A stretch of DNA of 64,000 bases from JAXGYX01 sp040772065 (GTDB taxonomy: Bacteria > Bacillota > Clostridia > Saccharofermentanales > Fastidiosipilaceae), in assembly GCA_040772065.1 (NCBI GenBank), contig JAXGYX010000001.1, positions 1,984,001 to 2,048,000 on the forward strand. Direction: 5' to 3'. Shown here in pieces: positions 1-7,975 of this stretch (position 1 is its first letter; every line of letters begins with the position of its first letter). The position numbers and the translations under genes were made by a program. The notes under the pieces are model-generated. The model did no database searches. It saw only the letters and a list, made by a program, of their open reading frames with translations, and was not told the origin of the DNA.

Positions 1-51
1 GCCTTTCGTGAACTGGATGAAGGAACGTTTATTAAACACGCCGGCAAATGA
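1..51 (+). CDS. C-terminal end of an unidentified protein (partial)
   Basis: The window opens inside a reading frame whose last 16 codons read AFRELDEGTFIKHAGK followed by TGA. The codons look ordinary for this genome, but the piece is too short to assign a family. The gene starts upstream of the window. It could be chance, since any frame can stay open this long. Confidence 0.35.
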   Translation, partial: AFRELDEGTFIKHAGK

Positions 52-69
52 TCATTATCACCATGTGGG

Positions 70-102
70 CAGGTTGTGACCATCGAATTGACTGATCACA
101 AC
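70..102. other. Inverted repeat after the first partial gene
   Basis: GGTTGTGA (70-77) and TCACAACC (95-102) form a perfect 8-bp inverted repeat around a 17-nt loop. There is no strong T-run after it, so a terminator role for the upstream partial gene is only possible. Otherwise the stretch 52-222 holds nothing I recognise. Confidence 0.3.
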
Positions 103-222
103 CATTATTAAAATCATACAAAACCCGATAGCATAGCATGAACCCTGAGTTGGGCTGTTATTTTAACGCATTAAATTCGACTCGATTCCGTCGGGTCGAT
201 GTCGCGAAGAGGTGACGCCCAC

Positions 223-561
223 CTATGTTTTTGACTGCTCCAATTCGTCCATGAAAAGCAACAGCGCATCAATATACTCCTCATCGACCTCGTACACTCG
301 CTGTATCAACCGCTCCCGGGCATCGCTGGGCATGCTGGGTCGTGCGTGCTCATCACTGGAGAGATCACTCTTGGTCAATTGATCCAAATCCACATCATAC
401 AAATCCGCCAGTTTGGATAACACACTGATGGACGGCTCCGCCACGCCTGTTTCCCATTTTTGCACGGTTGTGTATGATTTATAACCCAAAAAATCAGAGA
501 TGTGATCCTGAGAATAATTGTTTTTCAAACGCAGATACCGTAGATTTTTAGATAAATACAT
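223..561 (-). CDS. XRE-family helix-turn-helix regulator
   Basis: This 112-residue protein has an N-terminal helix-turn-helix of the Cro/CI (XRE) type, at about residues 5-60 (LRYLRLKNNYSQDHISDFLG, then TTVQKWETG). A charged C-terminal stretch rich in Asp, Glu and Leu follows and may serve in dimerisation. Family knowledge says such proteins bind short palindromes as dimers, often repressing their own promoter. It is divergent from a second small XRE gene at 739. Both promoters contain a similar palindrome, so auto- and cross-regulation are plausible. Its target genes are unknown. Confidence 0.8.
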   Translation of the reverse strand: MYLSKNLRYLRLKNNYSQDHISDFLGYKSYTTVQKWETGVAEPSISVLSKLADLYDVDLDQLTKSDLSSDEHARPSMPSDARERLIQRVYEVDEEYIDALLLFMDELEQSKT

Positions 562-598
562 GATGCGTTCTCCCGCGAAGATTGAATGACTTCACGTT

Positions 599-627
599 AC
601 AATAAATACGAATAATATTCAAGTAAA
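599..627 (-). promoter_or_regulatory. Promoter of the leftward XRE gene, with operator-like palindrome
   Basis: On the minus strand TTTACT (622-627) and TATTGT (599-604) lie 17 bp apart and could be -35 and -10 boxes. The spacer contains the perfect palindrome GAATAATATTC (610-620). The same core occurs in the spacer of the divergent promoter at 673-701. Confidence 0.55.
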
Positions 628-672
628 CACTATATTTATTATGATTAAGAACAGCAAAGTTGAGGAGTTTCG

Positions 673-701
673 TTGACACATGAATAATTTTCATGTAGTA
701 T
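673..701 (+). promoter_or_regulatory. Sigma-A-type promoter with operator palindrome in the spacer
   Basis: TTGACA (673-678) and TAGTAT (696-701) are separated by exactly 17 bp. The whole spacer is the inverted repeat CATGAA-TAATT-TTCATG (679-695). A repressor dimer bound here would sit between the two boxes. The core GAATAAT-TTC is shared with the leftward promoter at 599-627. Confidence 0.7.
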
Positions 702-738
702 GCATTTATCGGAGGATCAGGCATAGGGGTCGACTAAG

Positions 739-939
739 ATGAAATATTCTATAAGAGAACTTCGTGCGAGAAAACATGTCACGCAAAAGCAGGCCGCCAG
801 AGACTTGGGGATCAGTGTTTCGACATATAATGCCTGGGAGCGTGATGTTTCGGGGGTCGCTATCAGCAAGGTTTCCGCCTTGGCGAATTATTTTGGAGTG
901 CGTCTGGAAGAGATTGACTTCTCCCCTCCGCCGGACTAA
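739..939 (+). CDS. Small XRE-family helix-turn-helix regulator
   Basis: This 66-residue protein is almost entirely one helix-turn-helix domain: IRELRARKHVTQKQAARDLG, then VSTYNAWERD and a closing helix with LANYFGVRLEEIDF. It has no separate effector domain. The ATG start gives a complete HTH. GGAGGA at 711-716 is too far upstream to be a good ribosome binding site, so initiation may be weak. It is divergent from the other XRE gene, and its promoter carries a perfect palindrome, as expected for autorepression. Confidence 0.75.
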   Translation: MKYSIRELRARKHVTQKQAARDLGISVSTYNAWERDVSGVAISKVSALANYFGVRLEEIDFSPPPD

Positions 940-1086
940 TGCCTGGCGACGTTAAGCGACCTGACCTCCTTCTTACGCGGATTTTCTGTATGTCGTGTCC
1001 ATTGTCGCCACTTTTACTGTATAATTAACCTGTTTGCTATTTGCCGTGAGCGTTTAAAGGCTGACCAATTCCAAGGAGGTTATATT

Positions 1087-2358
1087 ATGCAGGAGACTCA
1101 GACAAAAGGATCGAATCCGTTGAGATCAAATTATCAAATGATCGTCTCCTTTATTATTGTTGCGCTTTTTTGGTTTTCTACCTACGTATATTTACCTTAT
1201 CAGACAGCTTTTCTAACTGATCTGCAGACCGGCAGCTTTATGATCGGCTTGATCACCGGCTCATATGGCTTCGCGCAAATCCTGCTGCGCCCGCCTCTGG
1301 GTGTGATGATCGATCTGCAGGGGAAACAGAAACCATATATTTTAATCGGTGTCTTTATGCCGGCCGTTGCCTCGGCCGTCAGGCTGTTGGCGCTGAACGC
1401 CACAGGATTTTTAATTGGCAATATTTTGTCCGGAGTCGGCGCGGCGATGTGGATCGTTTTCCTGGTCTATTTCACCCGCTTCTTCAATGAGAGCAATATG
1501 CAAAAATCCAGCACGATCATGATGGCCGCGAACCAAATGGGGCAGTTGATCGGTTTCGTTTTAAGCGCCCTTGTGTACAGCAAAGTTGGTATGGCGACAC
1601 TTTGTTGGTTTAGTGTCGGAGCCGCATTGATCGCTACCGTGCTGTCGTTTACTCTGGAAGAAAATGGCAATGAACAAAGAAATGATTTGATGAAGAATAA
1701 CCAGGGTGGGGCCACGCAGGGGAAGGTTCAGCTTTCCGATCTGTGGGTTGTGTTTAAAAATAAACGACTGCTGTTTTACTCTATTTTCGCGATCGGTCAG
1801 ACCGGTCTTGTGTTGGCCACCGCGACCTCTTTCAACACCAAGATCATTCTCGATATGGGTGGTGGAGATCTGGAAGTTGGAATCAGCATGCTGGTGTTTA
1901 TGTTTTTCGCGGTCCTTTGCGCCTTTCTGGCCGCTGTCAAAGTGATCAGGAACTTAGGCCCAAAAATCATGATTCCATTTTCCTTGTTATGTGTGGCGGT
2001 CTTTTGCTTTCTGACGCCATACGCGACCACGATCAAACAGATTTACCTGTTACAAATACTGGCGGGGATATACGCCGGATTCATTGTCTCGTTCGCGATC
2101 GGCGAGGCGACCGTTGAGATTCCAACCAGCAAACGCACAACCGCAATGGGGGTGTTTCAATTCTTTGTGGCGGTCGGTATCAGTGGGATCCCGCTGATTA
2201 CCGGGAAGCTGGTTGAGGCGTACAGCTTGACGCTGGCGTACACTGTCTTGGGCTTCTTTTCGACAGCGCTGTTTTTGCTGAGTATTTGGTGCACGCGCAC
2301 AAAAAAACTGGACGCCAATCCGCGGCAGATCGAAGAGTTGAACCGGATCTCCGGCTGA
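1087..2358 (+). CDS. Major facilitator superfamily transporter
   Basis: This is a 423-residue polytopic membrane protein with about twelve hydrophobic segments, split by a hydrophilic central loop near residues 195-215 (EENGNEQRNDLMKNNQGG). That is the usual 6+6 layout of the major facilitator superfamily. A conserved-type loop follows helix 2 (RPPLGVMIDLQGKQKPYIL), resembling the family's GxxxDRxGRR motif. AAGGAGG lies just before the ATG. It probably moves a small solute or drug by proton coupling, but the substrate cannot be read from the sequence. It stands between a regulator and yjbQ with no clear operon partner. Confidence 0.8.
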   Translation: MQETQTKGSNPLRSNYQMIVSFIIVALFWFSTYVYLPYQTAFLTDLQTGSFMIGLITGSYGFAQILLRPPLGVMIDLQGKQKPYILIGVFMPAVASAVRLLALNATGFLIGNILSGVGAAMWIVFLVYFTRFFNESNMQKSSTIMMAANQMGQLIGFVLSALVYSKVGMATLCWFSVGAALIATVLSFTLEENGNEQRNDLMKNNQGGATQGKVQLSDLWVVFKNKRLLFYSIFAIGQTGLVLATATSFNTKIILDMGGGDLEVGISMLVFMFFAVLCAFLAAVKVIRNLGPKIMIPFSLLCVAVFCFLTPYATTIKQIYLLQILAGIYAGFIVSFAIGEATVEIPTSKRTTAMGVFQFFVAVGISGIPLITGKLVEAYSLTLAYTVLGFFSTALFLLSIWCTRTKKLDANPRQIEELNRISG

Positions 2359-2389
2359 AATTGAACTCTATATTTTGAAAGGAACACAC

Positions 2390-2842
2390 ATGGCTGTCCA
2401 CACTTCCAAGAAAACCTATCACACAAAAAAGCATATGGGCATGATTGACGTCACCGATGATTTTCAGCAAGCGGTCGCGGAAGCTTGTCGTAAGCACGAT
2501 ATCACGTCGGGCATCATCACCGGCTTTACAACAGGCGGTGTCGCCGGCCTGACGACGTTGGAGTTTGAACCCGGCATAGTGCGTCATGACCTAAAAGCCG
2601 CGCTGGACGTGTTTTCGCCGTATCAGGACGAGACGGGCAAAGTGATTCATTATAGGCATCATGAAACGTGGCACGATGACAATGGCTCCAGTCATATCAA
2701 GGCGGCTTTACTCTCGCCGTTTATTACGATTCCATTTGTCGATCGACAGATCACGATTGGACCGTGGCAGAACTTGACATTGATAGAATGTGACACAAGG
2801 GATCGGACGCGGGAGGTGATTTTTCAGGTGATCGGGGAGTGA
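2390..2842 (+). CDS. YjbQ/UPF0047 family protein
   Basis: This 150-residue protein matches the YjbQ (UPF0047) family of small beta-rich proteins. Members include an enzyme able to make thiamine phosphate as a side activity, but the main cellular role is unsettled. Typical features are ITSGIITGFTTGGVAGLTTLEFEP near residues 38-61, an H-rich middle (HYRHHETWHDDNGSSHIKAALL) and GPWQNLTLIECD near the end. I chose the ATG at 2390 because AAGGAA lies a few bases upstream; an in-frame TTG at 2375 is less likely. It follows the MFS gene by 31 bp and may share its transcript. Confidence 0.75.
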   Translation: MAVHTSKKTYHTKKHMGMIDVTDDFQQAVAEACRKHDITSGIITGFTTGGVAGLTTLEFEPGIVRHDLKAALDVFSPYQDETGKVIHYRHHETWHDDNGSSHIKAALLSPFITIPFVDRQITIGPWQNLTLIECDTRDRTREVIFQVIGE

Positions 2843-2922
2843 CCGCCCTTCCGTGTCTGATTGATATGGGCGTCATGCGATTCGGCGCATAACGAGTGTC
2901 GAAATCATAGGGGTGTTTGAAA

Positions 2923-4545
2923 TCACATGAGTGGCGCGAACAAGCGCAGGAACGTTTGCCAGGAACGTTTCCAAAAACCACGGCGTTCCAGATCCTCGGA
3001 AGAGATTATTTGAGAGACTGCGATGGTCTGCTCGAAATCACGTTTGATATCGGCGATACAATTTACCTGATACATCCAGACAGCGCACTCCATATGCAGA
3101 TAGAAGGATCGATAGTCGAAGTTTATGGTGCCGACCACAGCCAGCTGATCATCGACCAAAACAACCTTTGAGTGGATGAAGCCCGGTGTGAATTCATAGA
3201 TCTTAACGCCTTGTTCGATCAATTTGCTGTAATACGATCGAGTCACCTCAAGGACATAAGGTTTGTCTGGAATATGCGGTGTGATGATTTCGACATTCAC
3301 CCCGCTCGCCGCGGCGGTCGTCAGCGCGTCGATCATTCCATCGTCGAGCACCAGATATGGCGTCATGATTCGCACCGAGTGGTTCGCTCGCTGAATCATC
3401 GCGCGATAGGTATCCAGACCAATCGCGTGCAGATCATCCGGAATATCGTCGAATGGCATCACATAGCCAAAATTATGGTCGACGCTGTCCGTCGAAGCTT
3501 CACCACCATCGAAAGCCGGAGAGCGCAACGGATTTTTGGTTTCGGGCAGATAGGCTTGAAAGTCATCGATATCTTTTTTAAGTTGGCGATTCATGTGATT
3601 CCAAAGAGAAAGAAACATAATGGTGAAGCTACGGACCGCCGGGCCTTCCAGCCGAATAGCGGCGTCCTTCCAATAGCCAAACCGTTCGATCGCGTTCACA
3701 TACTCATCAGCCAGATTGGTGCCGCCGGTGTAGGCGATTTTGCCGTCAATGACCACTATTTTACGGTGATCCCGATTGTTGAAGATAAAAGAGGGCAGGG
3801 TGGACAGAGGATTGAACACCTTTGCCTGAATGCCGGATTCATCCAGTTTTTTTATGAAGTTGGGGGGGAGATTCCAAATCGATCCGATGTCGTCGTAGAT
3901 CACTCGAATGTCAATGCCGGCCTTGGCCCGCTCTGCGAGAATGGCGAACAATTCATCCCATAGTTCGCCTTTGGAAATTATGAAATACTCAAGAAAGATG
4001 GATTCTTCGGCCGTCTTTAGATCTTCGATCATCTTTTTAAATTGCGCCTCACCACTCGGAAAATAATCAATTTTTGTGTTGGTGTAGCATGGATAGCCGG
4101 ACGAACGGTTCAACAATGTGGATTGTCGTTTGATTTCCGGAGGGACCTCTTCCGGCATATCACAGTTCATATCTTTGAACAGTCGGTTTTTAATCTTGCG
4201 GCTGTTTTTTGAATATTTACGCAATCCCCAGCGATTTGTTTTGGGCACACCGGATATCAAGTAGTATAGACCGCCACCTAAAGGGAACATGATGATCAAC
4301 AAGATCCAGGGGAATTTATAGGCGGCGTTGACCTCGCTGTTCCATATTTTTATAGATACGAGAACACTTAGCAACAGCAATGCGGTGTTGATAAAAGGAG
4401 AGAGCCGGGAGGCGCTCTTGACCCCCCAGGCAATTAATAATATTTGTGACAGCATAGCCACGGCCACGAAAAAAATTCGTCCCCAAGGAAGAAAATTCTT
4501 TCTCGTGATTCGTTTGCGCTCGCTTAAAAAATTCTTCTGGCTCAT
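2923..4545 (-). CDS. cls: Cardiolipin synthase (phospholipase D superfamily)
   Basis: The 540-residue protein joins two phosphatidylglycerol molecules into cardiolipin and glycerol at the membrane. It has two N-terminal membrane segments (about residues 24-44 and 50-68), with a further hydrophobic stretch near 79-98. Two HKD catalytic motifs follow: DHRKIVVID with H260/K262 and IHSKVVLVD with H458/K460. Both catalytic halves are intact and the length is normal for bacterial Cls. It overlaps the upstream marR gene by four bases (ATGA), so the two should be translated together. The MarR protein may therefore tune membrane lipid composition. Confidence 0.9.
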   Translation of the reverse strand: MSQKNFLSERKRITRKNFLPWGRIFFVAVAMLSQILLIAWGVKSASRLSPFINTALLLLSVLVSIKIWNSEVNAAYKFPWILLIIMFPLGGGLYYLISGVPKTNRWGLRKYSKNSRKIKNRLFKDMNCDMPEEVPPEIKRQSTLLNRSSGYPCYTNTKIDYFPSGEAQFKKMIEDLKTAEESIFLEYFIISKGELWDELFAILAERAKAGIDIRVIYDDIGSIWNLPPNFIKKLDESGIQAKVFNPLSTLPSFIFNNRDHRKIVVIDGKIAYTGGTNLADEYVNAIERFGYWKDAAIRLEGPAVRSFTIMFLSLWNHMNRQLKKDIDDFQAYLPETKNPLRSPAFDGGEASTDSVDHNFGYVMPFDDIPDDLHAIGLDTYRAMIQRANHSVRIMTPYLVLDDGMIDALTTAAASGVNVEIITPHIPDKPYVLEVTRSYYSKLIEQGVKIYEFTPGFIHSKVVLVDDQLAVVGTINFDYRSFYLHMECAVWMYQVNCIADIKRDFEQTIAVSQIISSEDLERRGFWKRSWQTFLRLFAPLM

Positions 4546-5036
4546 TTTCGATTGTTTTGATTTATTTCCTCGGCGTTGTTGTTTAATTCCACCAGGCGCG
4601 CGTACAGTTTTTGTAATCCCTCGATGATGATCTCGTTGTCTTCCTCATTTCTTTCACTCATTGAGGTGACCTCGGAAATTGAATGCTCGATTTTATTGAT
4701 CAGATCCAACGCGTGGGGGGTGATTTCCACATGGACGACTCGCTGATCTTCGGTGGAACGGGTGCGTGTAACCAAACCTGCATTTTCGAGGCGTTTGCAA
4801 AGTGGTGTGATGTTGCTGGAACCAATCTCCAATTCTTTGCCCAGCTGTGAGACGGTCATGACTCCATGGCGACGCAGCGCCATCAGGACCGGTATTTGGA
4901 CAAATGTCAAACCGTACGGAGCATAAAACTCGTGAAACAACTTCTGGAATGTGACATTGATGTCGTTGACCAAATGGATGACTTCATCGGTGAAGTATGG
5001 TTGAGGAAATTGAGTGGATTCATCTCTGTTACTCAT
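4542..5036 (-). CDS. MarR-family transcriptional regulator
   Basis: This 164-residue protein has the winged helix-turn-helix of the MarR family: LMALRRHGVMTVSQLGKELE, then SSNITPLCKRLENAGLVTRTRSTEDQRVVHVEITPHA, with the DxR wing tip present as EDQR. Long helices at both ends are the usual dimer interface. It is the first gene of a two-gene unit with cls, overlapping by four bases. MarR proteins usually repress their own operon until a small ligand binds; no ligand is evident here. A GGAGG-like site (AGGAGGC on the minus strand) precedes the ATG. Confidence 0.85.
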   Translation of the reverse strand: MSNRDESTQFPQPYFTDEVIHLVNDINVTFQKLFHEFYAPYGLTFVQIPVLMALRRHGVMTVSQLGKELEIGSSNITPLCKRLENAGLVTRTRSTEDQRVVHVEITPHALDLINKIEHSISEVTSMSERNEEDNEIIIEGLQKLYARLVELNNNAEEINQNNRK

Positions 5037-5113
5037 TTTCTGCCTCCTGAGTAATTATATTTTTGTTAATGATTGTTCGTGTATTCCCCATTTAATATTA
5101 TGGTTATTATATA

Positions 5114-5141
5114 GGATAGCGTACATTTAAGTTTGCAACTT
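5114..5141 (+). repeat. Left terminal inverted repeat of the IS256-type element
   Basis: It aligns with the reverse complement of 6421-6447, with AAGTT(T/C)GCAACTT as the best-kept inner block. Eighteen of 24 aligned inner positions (5118-5141) match. Confidence 0.8.
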
Positions 5142-5216
5142 TAGAAGAAAGAGTCATAGGACTTCGTTACAATGATTGTTAAGGAAAAAAACAAATCGGT
5201 GTAAGGAGAAATCACT

Positions 5217-6401
5217 ATGACTCAAAATCAAGATACCACAAACCTAGAAGCAATGCTCTGGCAATTTATGGGAATGGACGATCCAATGCGCAGTATGTTG
5301 GAATGGCTTTGCAATCAATTGATGGAAGCGGAAGTGTCCCATCAAATTGGCGCAAAGAAACATGCTCAAAGCGAAGAACGTATTAGCAGCCGCAGCGGAT
5401 ATCGCGTACGCCGCTTCGATACGAGGATGGGCACCAGCTATCTAATGGTTCCAAAAGTGCGCAAAGGTGGTTACATTCCGTTTTTTGTGACGGAACGCAA
5501 ACGCAGCGAGGTAGCGCTGATTCAAGTGGTCCAGGAAGCATATATTCAGGGCGTATCCACCCGAAAAATGGAAAGGCTGGCAGCAAGTCTAGGGATAGAC
5601 AGCCTGTCCGGAAGCCAGGTCAGTCAGATGACGAAAGGGCTAAATGAGCAAGCAGAGGCTTTTCGCCATCGAGCGTTGACCATGGACTATCCGGTGATTT
5701 GGGTGGATGCTCTTTACGAGAAGGTTCGTTATGATCATCGAGTGGTCAGCATGGCGATTCAGATCGTCTGTGGTGTCGCAGAGGACGGTCATCGTGAGAT
5801 CCTAGCGATTGAGCCGATGTTGGAAGAATCGGAAGAAAGCTACCGCTTACTTTTTCAAAGCTTGCGTGAACGAGGATTGAAAACGCCAAAACTAATTGTC
5901 TCGGATGCTCATAACGGCTTAACGGCCGCTATTCGAAAATGTTTTCCCGGCAGCAGCTGGCAACGTTGCAAAGTACATTTTATGCGTAATATCCTGGTAC
6001 ATGTTTCCAGAGCGGAAAAAGACCGCTTCGCCGCTCAGCTCAAACTCATCTGGCAGGCCAGTAGCATGGAAGAAGCTGTTGTGCTGGCACGCAGATTGGC
6101 TGAGTTATATGAGAAACGATTTCCAAAAGCAATTGAGATTTTGGAAGCAGGGCTGGAAGACAGTTTAACGTTTTATGCGTTCCCCACGCTGGACAGCAGA
6201 AAAATCAGTTCCAACAATATTATGGAACGGTTGAATCGAGAGATTCGGCGTAGGACAAAGGTAATTGGAATCTTCCCTAATCCTGAATCTTATGTTCGAT
6301 TGATTTCGATCTACCTTCTGGAATACAGTGAGGACTGGTCCAGCTCTCGAGCCTATCTTAGTGCCAGATCATTGGAATCAATCGTGTTAGAAGCCGCATA
6401 A
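5217..6401 (+). CDS. IS256-family (mutator type) transposase
   Basis: This 394-residue protein is a complete IS256/MULE-type transposase. The N-terminal third carries a DNA-binding helical region (ISSRSGYRVRRFDTRMG). The DDE catalytic set is visible as VDALYEKVR, then IVSDAHNGL, and NIMERLNREIRRR near residue 340. The C(X)nH element typical of the family (CKVHFMRNILVH) sits between the second Asp and the Glu. GGAGAAATCACT precedes the ATG. No frameshift or internal stop was seen, so it could be active. Confidence 0.93.
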   Translation: MTQNQDTTNLEAMLWQFMGMDDPMRSMLEWLCNQLMEAEVSHQIGAKKHAQSEERISSRSGYRVRRFDTRMGTSYLMVPKVRKGGYIPFFVTERKRSEVALIQVVQEAYIQGVSTRKMERLAASLGIDSLSGSQVSQMTKGLNEQAEAFRHRALTMDYPVIWVDALYEKVRYDHRVVSMAIQIVCGVAEDGHREILAIEPMLEESEESYRLLFQSLRERGLKTPKLIVSDAHNGLTAAIRKCFPGSSWQRCKVHFMRNILVHVSRAEKDRFAAQLKLIWQASSMEEAVVLARRLAELYEKRFPKAIEILEAGLEDSLTFYAFPTLDSRKISSNNIMERLNREIRRRTKVIGIFPNPESYVRLISIYLLEYSEDWSSSRAYLSARSLESIVLEAA

Positions 6402-6560
6402 GCTGTAATGAAGTTCTATGAAGTTGCGAACTAAATTTGACACTAACATTATATATTATCAATATTATCACATATTTATTAACATCGGAGTATAATTAAT
6501 TGTGAGTTTACAAAAATTTTATCTACTTTTTACAATGAATCACATCTTTGGTTATGGAAT

Positions 6561-6842
6561 ATGGGAAAAACGTGTAGGCGATGGGACACAGGTGGATATA
6601 TAAGGCAAATGACCACACCCAAAATTATTATAATGACTGCTTCAATAACAGATGACATCGATGCGATTGTAAAGAAGTTATCTGAAAATGTTCCGTCCAT
6701 TATTTCAGGCACTAAAGATGGAAAAATCGAGGTGTTGGAACAAATGGATTTGATCGGGATCCTAATGATTATCAAGATCACGCACGCTGTTAAAAAAATG
6801 GATGAACAGTTAAATAGAATGGACGGCGACAGAAATGGTTGA
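6561..6842 (+). CDS. Small hypothetical protein, possibly a gene remnant
   Basis: I do not recognise this frame (93 codons from 6561, or 78 from a second ATG at 6609). The later part looks protein-like (DDIDAIVKKLSENVPSII, then VLEQMDLIGILMIIKITHAV and a charged end), with one hydrophobic segment at about residues 65-75. The first 17 residues look random. There is no convincing ribosome binding site at either start. It lies in an AT-rich gap between the insertion element and recR, where decayed genes are common. It may be a fragment, or not translated at all. Confidence 0.3.
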   Translation: MGKTCRRWDTGGYIRQMTTPKIIIMTASITDDIDAIVKKLSENVPSIISGTKDGKIEVLEQMDLIGILMIIKITHAVKKMDEQLNRMDGDRNG

Positions 6843-6892
6843 AATTGAGAATCTTTGATTATAGGAGCCGGTCAATTAATTTCATTTCAGCC

Positions 6893-7498
6893 CTATATTT
6901 CCTGCCGACCCTCCAAGGCGCGGGTCAGTGTGACTTCGTCGGCATATTCCAAATTTGATCCCATTGGAATTCCATGGGCGATTCGCGTTGTTCGGATCCC
7001 CGCGGGTTTGATCAGACGGGCGATATAGGTCGCGGTCGCCTCACCTTCGACGGTGGCGTTGGTCGCCAGGATAATCTCGTTGATTTCACTATGCTCTCTC
7101 AGTCTGGACAACAATTCCCTCAGATGCAGCTGTTCCGGACCGATGTCTTTCATCGGCGAGATCGCGCCGTGCAGCACATGATATCTTCCATTGTACTCGC
7201 GGGTGCGTTCCATCGCGGTCACATCCATTGGACTTTCAACGACACAGACCACACTGTCATCACGGGTTTGGTCAGCGCAAATCTCGCAAATATCCCGATC
7301 GGTCAGATCGCAGCAAATCGGGCAAAGATGGGTGCGCTCTTTTGCCTGTAAAATCGCGTTCGCAAGTTTGGCGGCGTCCTCTTTGGAAATCCCAAGGATA
7401 TGAAACGCCAGGCGCTGGGCGGTTTTTCGCCCGACGCCCGGTAGCCGCCCCAGTTGTGTGATCAGTTCATGAATCGCCGGACTGTCGTAATTGCTCAT
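6893..7498 (-). CDS. recR: Recombination mediator protein RecR
   Basis: The 201-residue RecR works with RecF and RecO to load RecA on gapped DNA. It shows the helix-hairpin-helix start (LPGVGRKTAQRLAFHIL), a four-cysteine zinc site (CPICCDLTDRDICEIC) near residues 57-72, and a Toprim domain with VVESPMDVTAME. The closing GxxLEYADEVTL region is also present. The length is normal. The start codon of recR overlaps the stop of ybaB at 7498, which couples the two genes in the conserved dnaX-ybaB-recR order. Confidence 0.96.
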   Translation of the reverse strand: MSNYDSPAIHELITQLGRLPGVGRKTAQRLAFHILGISKEDAAKLANAILQAKERTHLCPICCDLTDRDICEICADQTRDDSVVCVVESPMDVTAMERTREYNGRYHVLHGAISPMKDIGPEQLHLRELLSRLREHSEINEIILATNATVEGEATATYIARLIKPAGIRTTRIAHGIPMGSNLEYADEVTLTRALEGRQEI

Positions 7499-7866
7499 TA
7501 AAATGGCATCCCGGGACCGCCCAAGCCGCCCATGCCACCGGTGACCGAACCCATATGCTTGGCGGATTCCTCATCCATTTTGCGCATAGCGTCATTGACG
7601 CCGGCCATGATCAGATCCTGCAACATCTCTATGTCATCCGGATCCACAGCTTCGGGCTTGATCTCGATCTCGGTCACCTGATGCTCTCCGTTGACCTTGA
7701 TTCTGACCATGCCGCCGCCGGCGGTCGATTCAACTTCCATGGTGTCGATCGCCTCTTGGGCCTTTTGCATTTCCTCTTGCATTTTTTGAGCTTGCTTTAA
7801 CAGCTGATTCATGTTCGGTCCGCCTTTGCCACCGCCTTGAAATCCGCCTCGTCTACCTTTAGCCAT
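7498..7866 (-). CDS. ybaB: YbaB/EbfC nucleoid-associated protein
   Basis: This 122-residue protein belongs to the YbaB/EbfC family, whose dimers bind DNA in a tweezer-like way. The family core is present: MNQLLKQAQKMQEEMQKAQE, then VESTAGGGMVRIKVNGEHQV and IKPEAVDPDDIEMLQDLI. The first 18 residues and the tail are glycine-rich, longer than in E. coli. It sits between dnaX and recR as in many bacteria and is probably cotranscribed with them. Confidence 0.93.
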   Translation of the reverse strand: MAKGRRGGFQGGGKGGPNMNQLLKQAQKMQEEMQKAQEAIDTMEVESTAGGGMVRIKVNGEHQVTEIEIKPEAVDPDDIEMLQDLIMAGVNDAMRKMDEESAKHMGSVTGGMGGLGGPGMPF

Positions 7867-7975
7867 TCATTCCTCCTAAACTCCGCGAGAGACATCGCGG
7901 TTGATTTTGTATAACCATGCGAAAATTATTTAATATCACAAATAAATCGTCTTAATCGTTGTAATCGTCTTGTCA

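Larger units (their letters stand above)
5114..6447 (+). mobile_element. IS256-family insertion sequence, complete, with target duplication
   Basis: The element is 1334 bp. Imperfect terminal inverted repeats lie at 5114-5141 and 6420-6447, both ending inward in GCAACTT and sharing AGNGT near the tips. It is flanked by the exact direct repeat ATTATATA (5106-5113 and 6448-6455), the 8-bp size usual for the family. A second inverted match (CATAGGACTTCGTTACA against CATAGAACTTCATTACA) lies just inside the ends. One full transposase gene fills it. The intact ends, duplication and open frame point to a fairly recent insertion. Confidence 0.88.

Noticed and set aside
223..939. Toxin-antitoxin or prophage control module
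   Set aside because: Both small genes are XRE regulators, but there is no toxin, integrase or phage gene next to them.
3172..3963. Open frame of 263 codons on the plus strand opposite cls
   Set aside because: The minus strand encodes Cls with both HKD motifs; the plus-strand product shows no domain.
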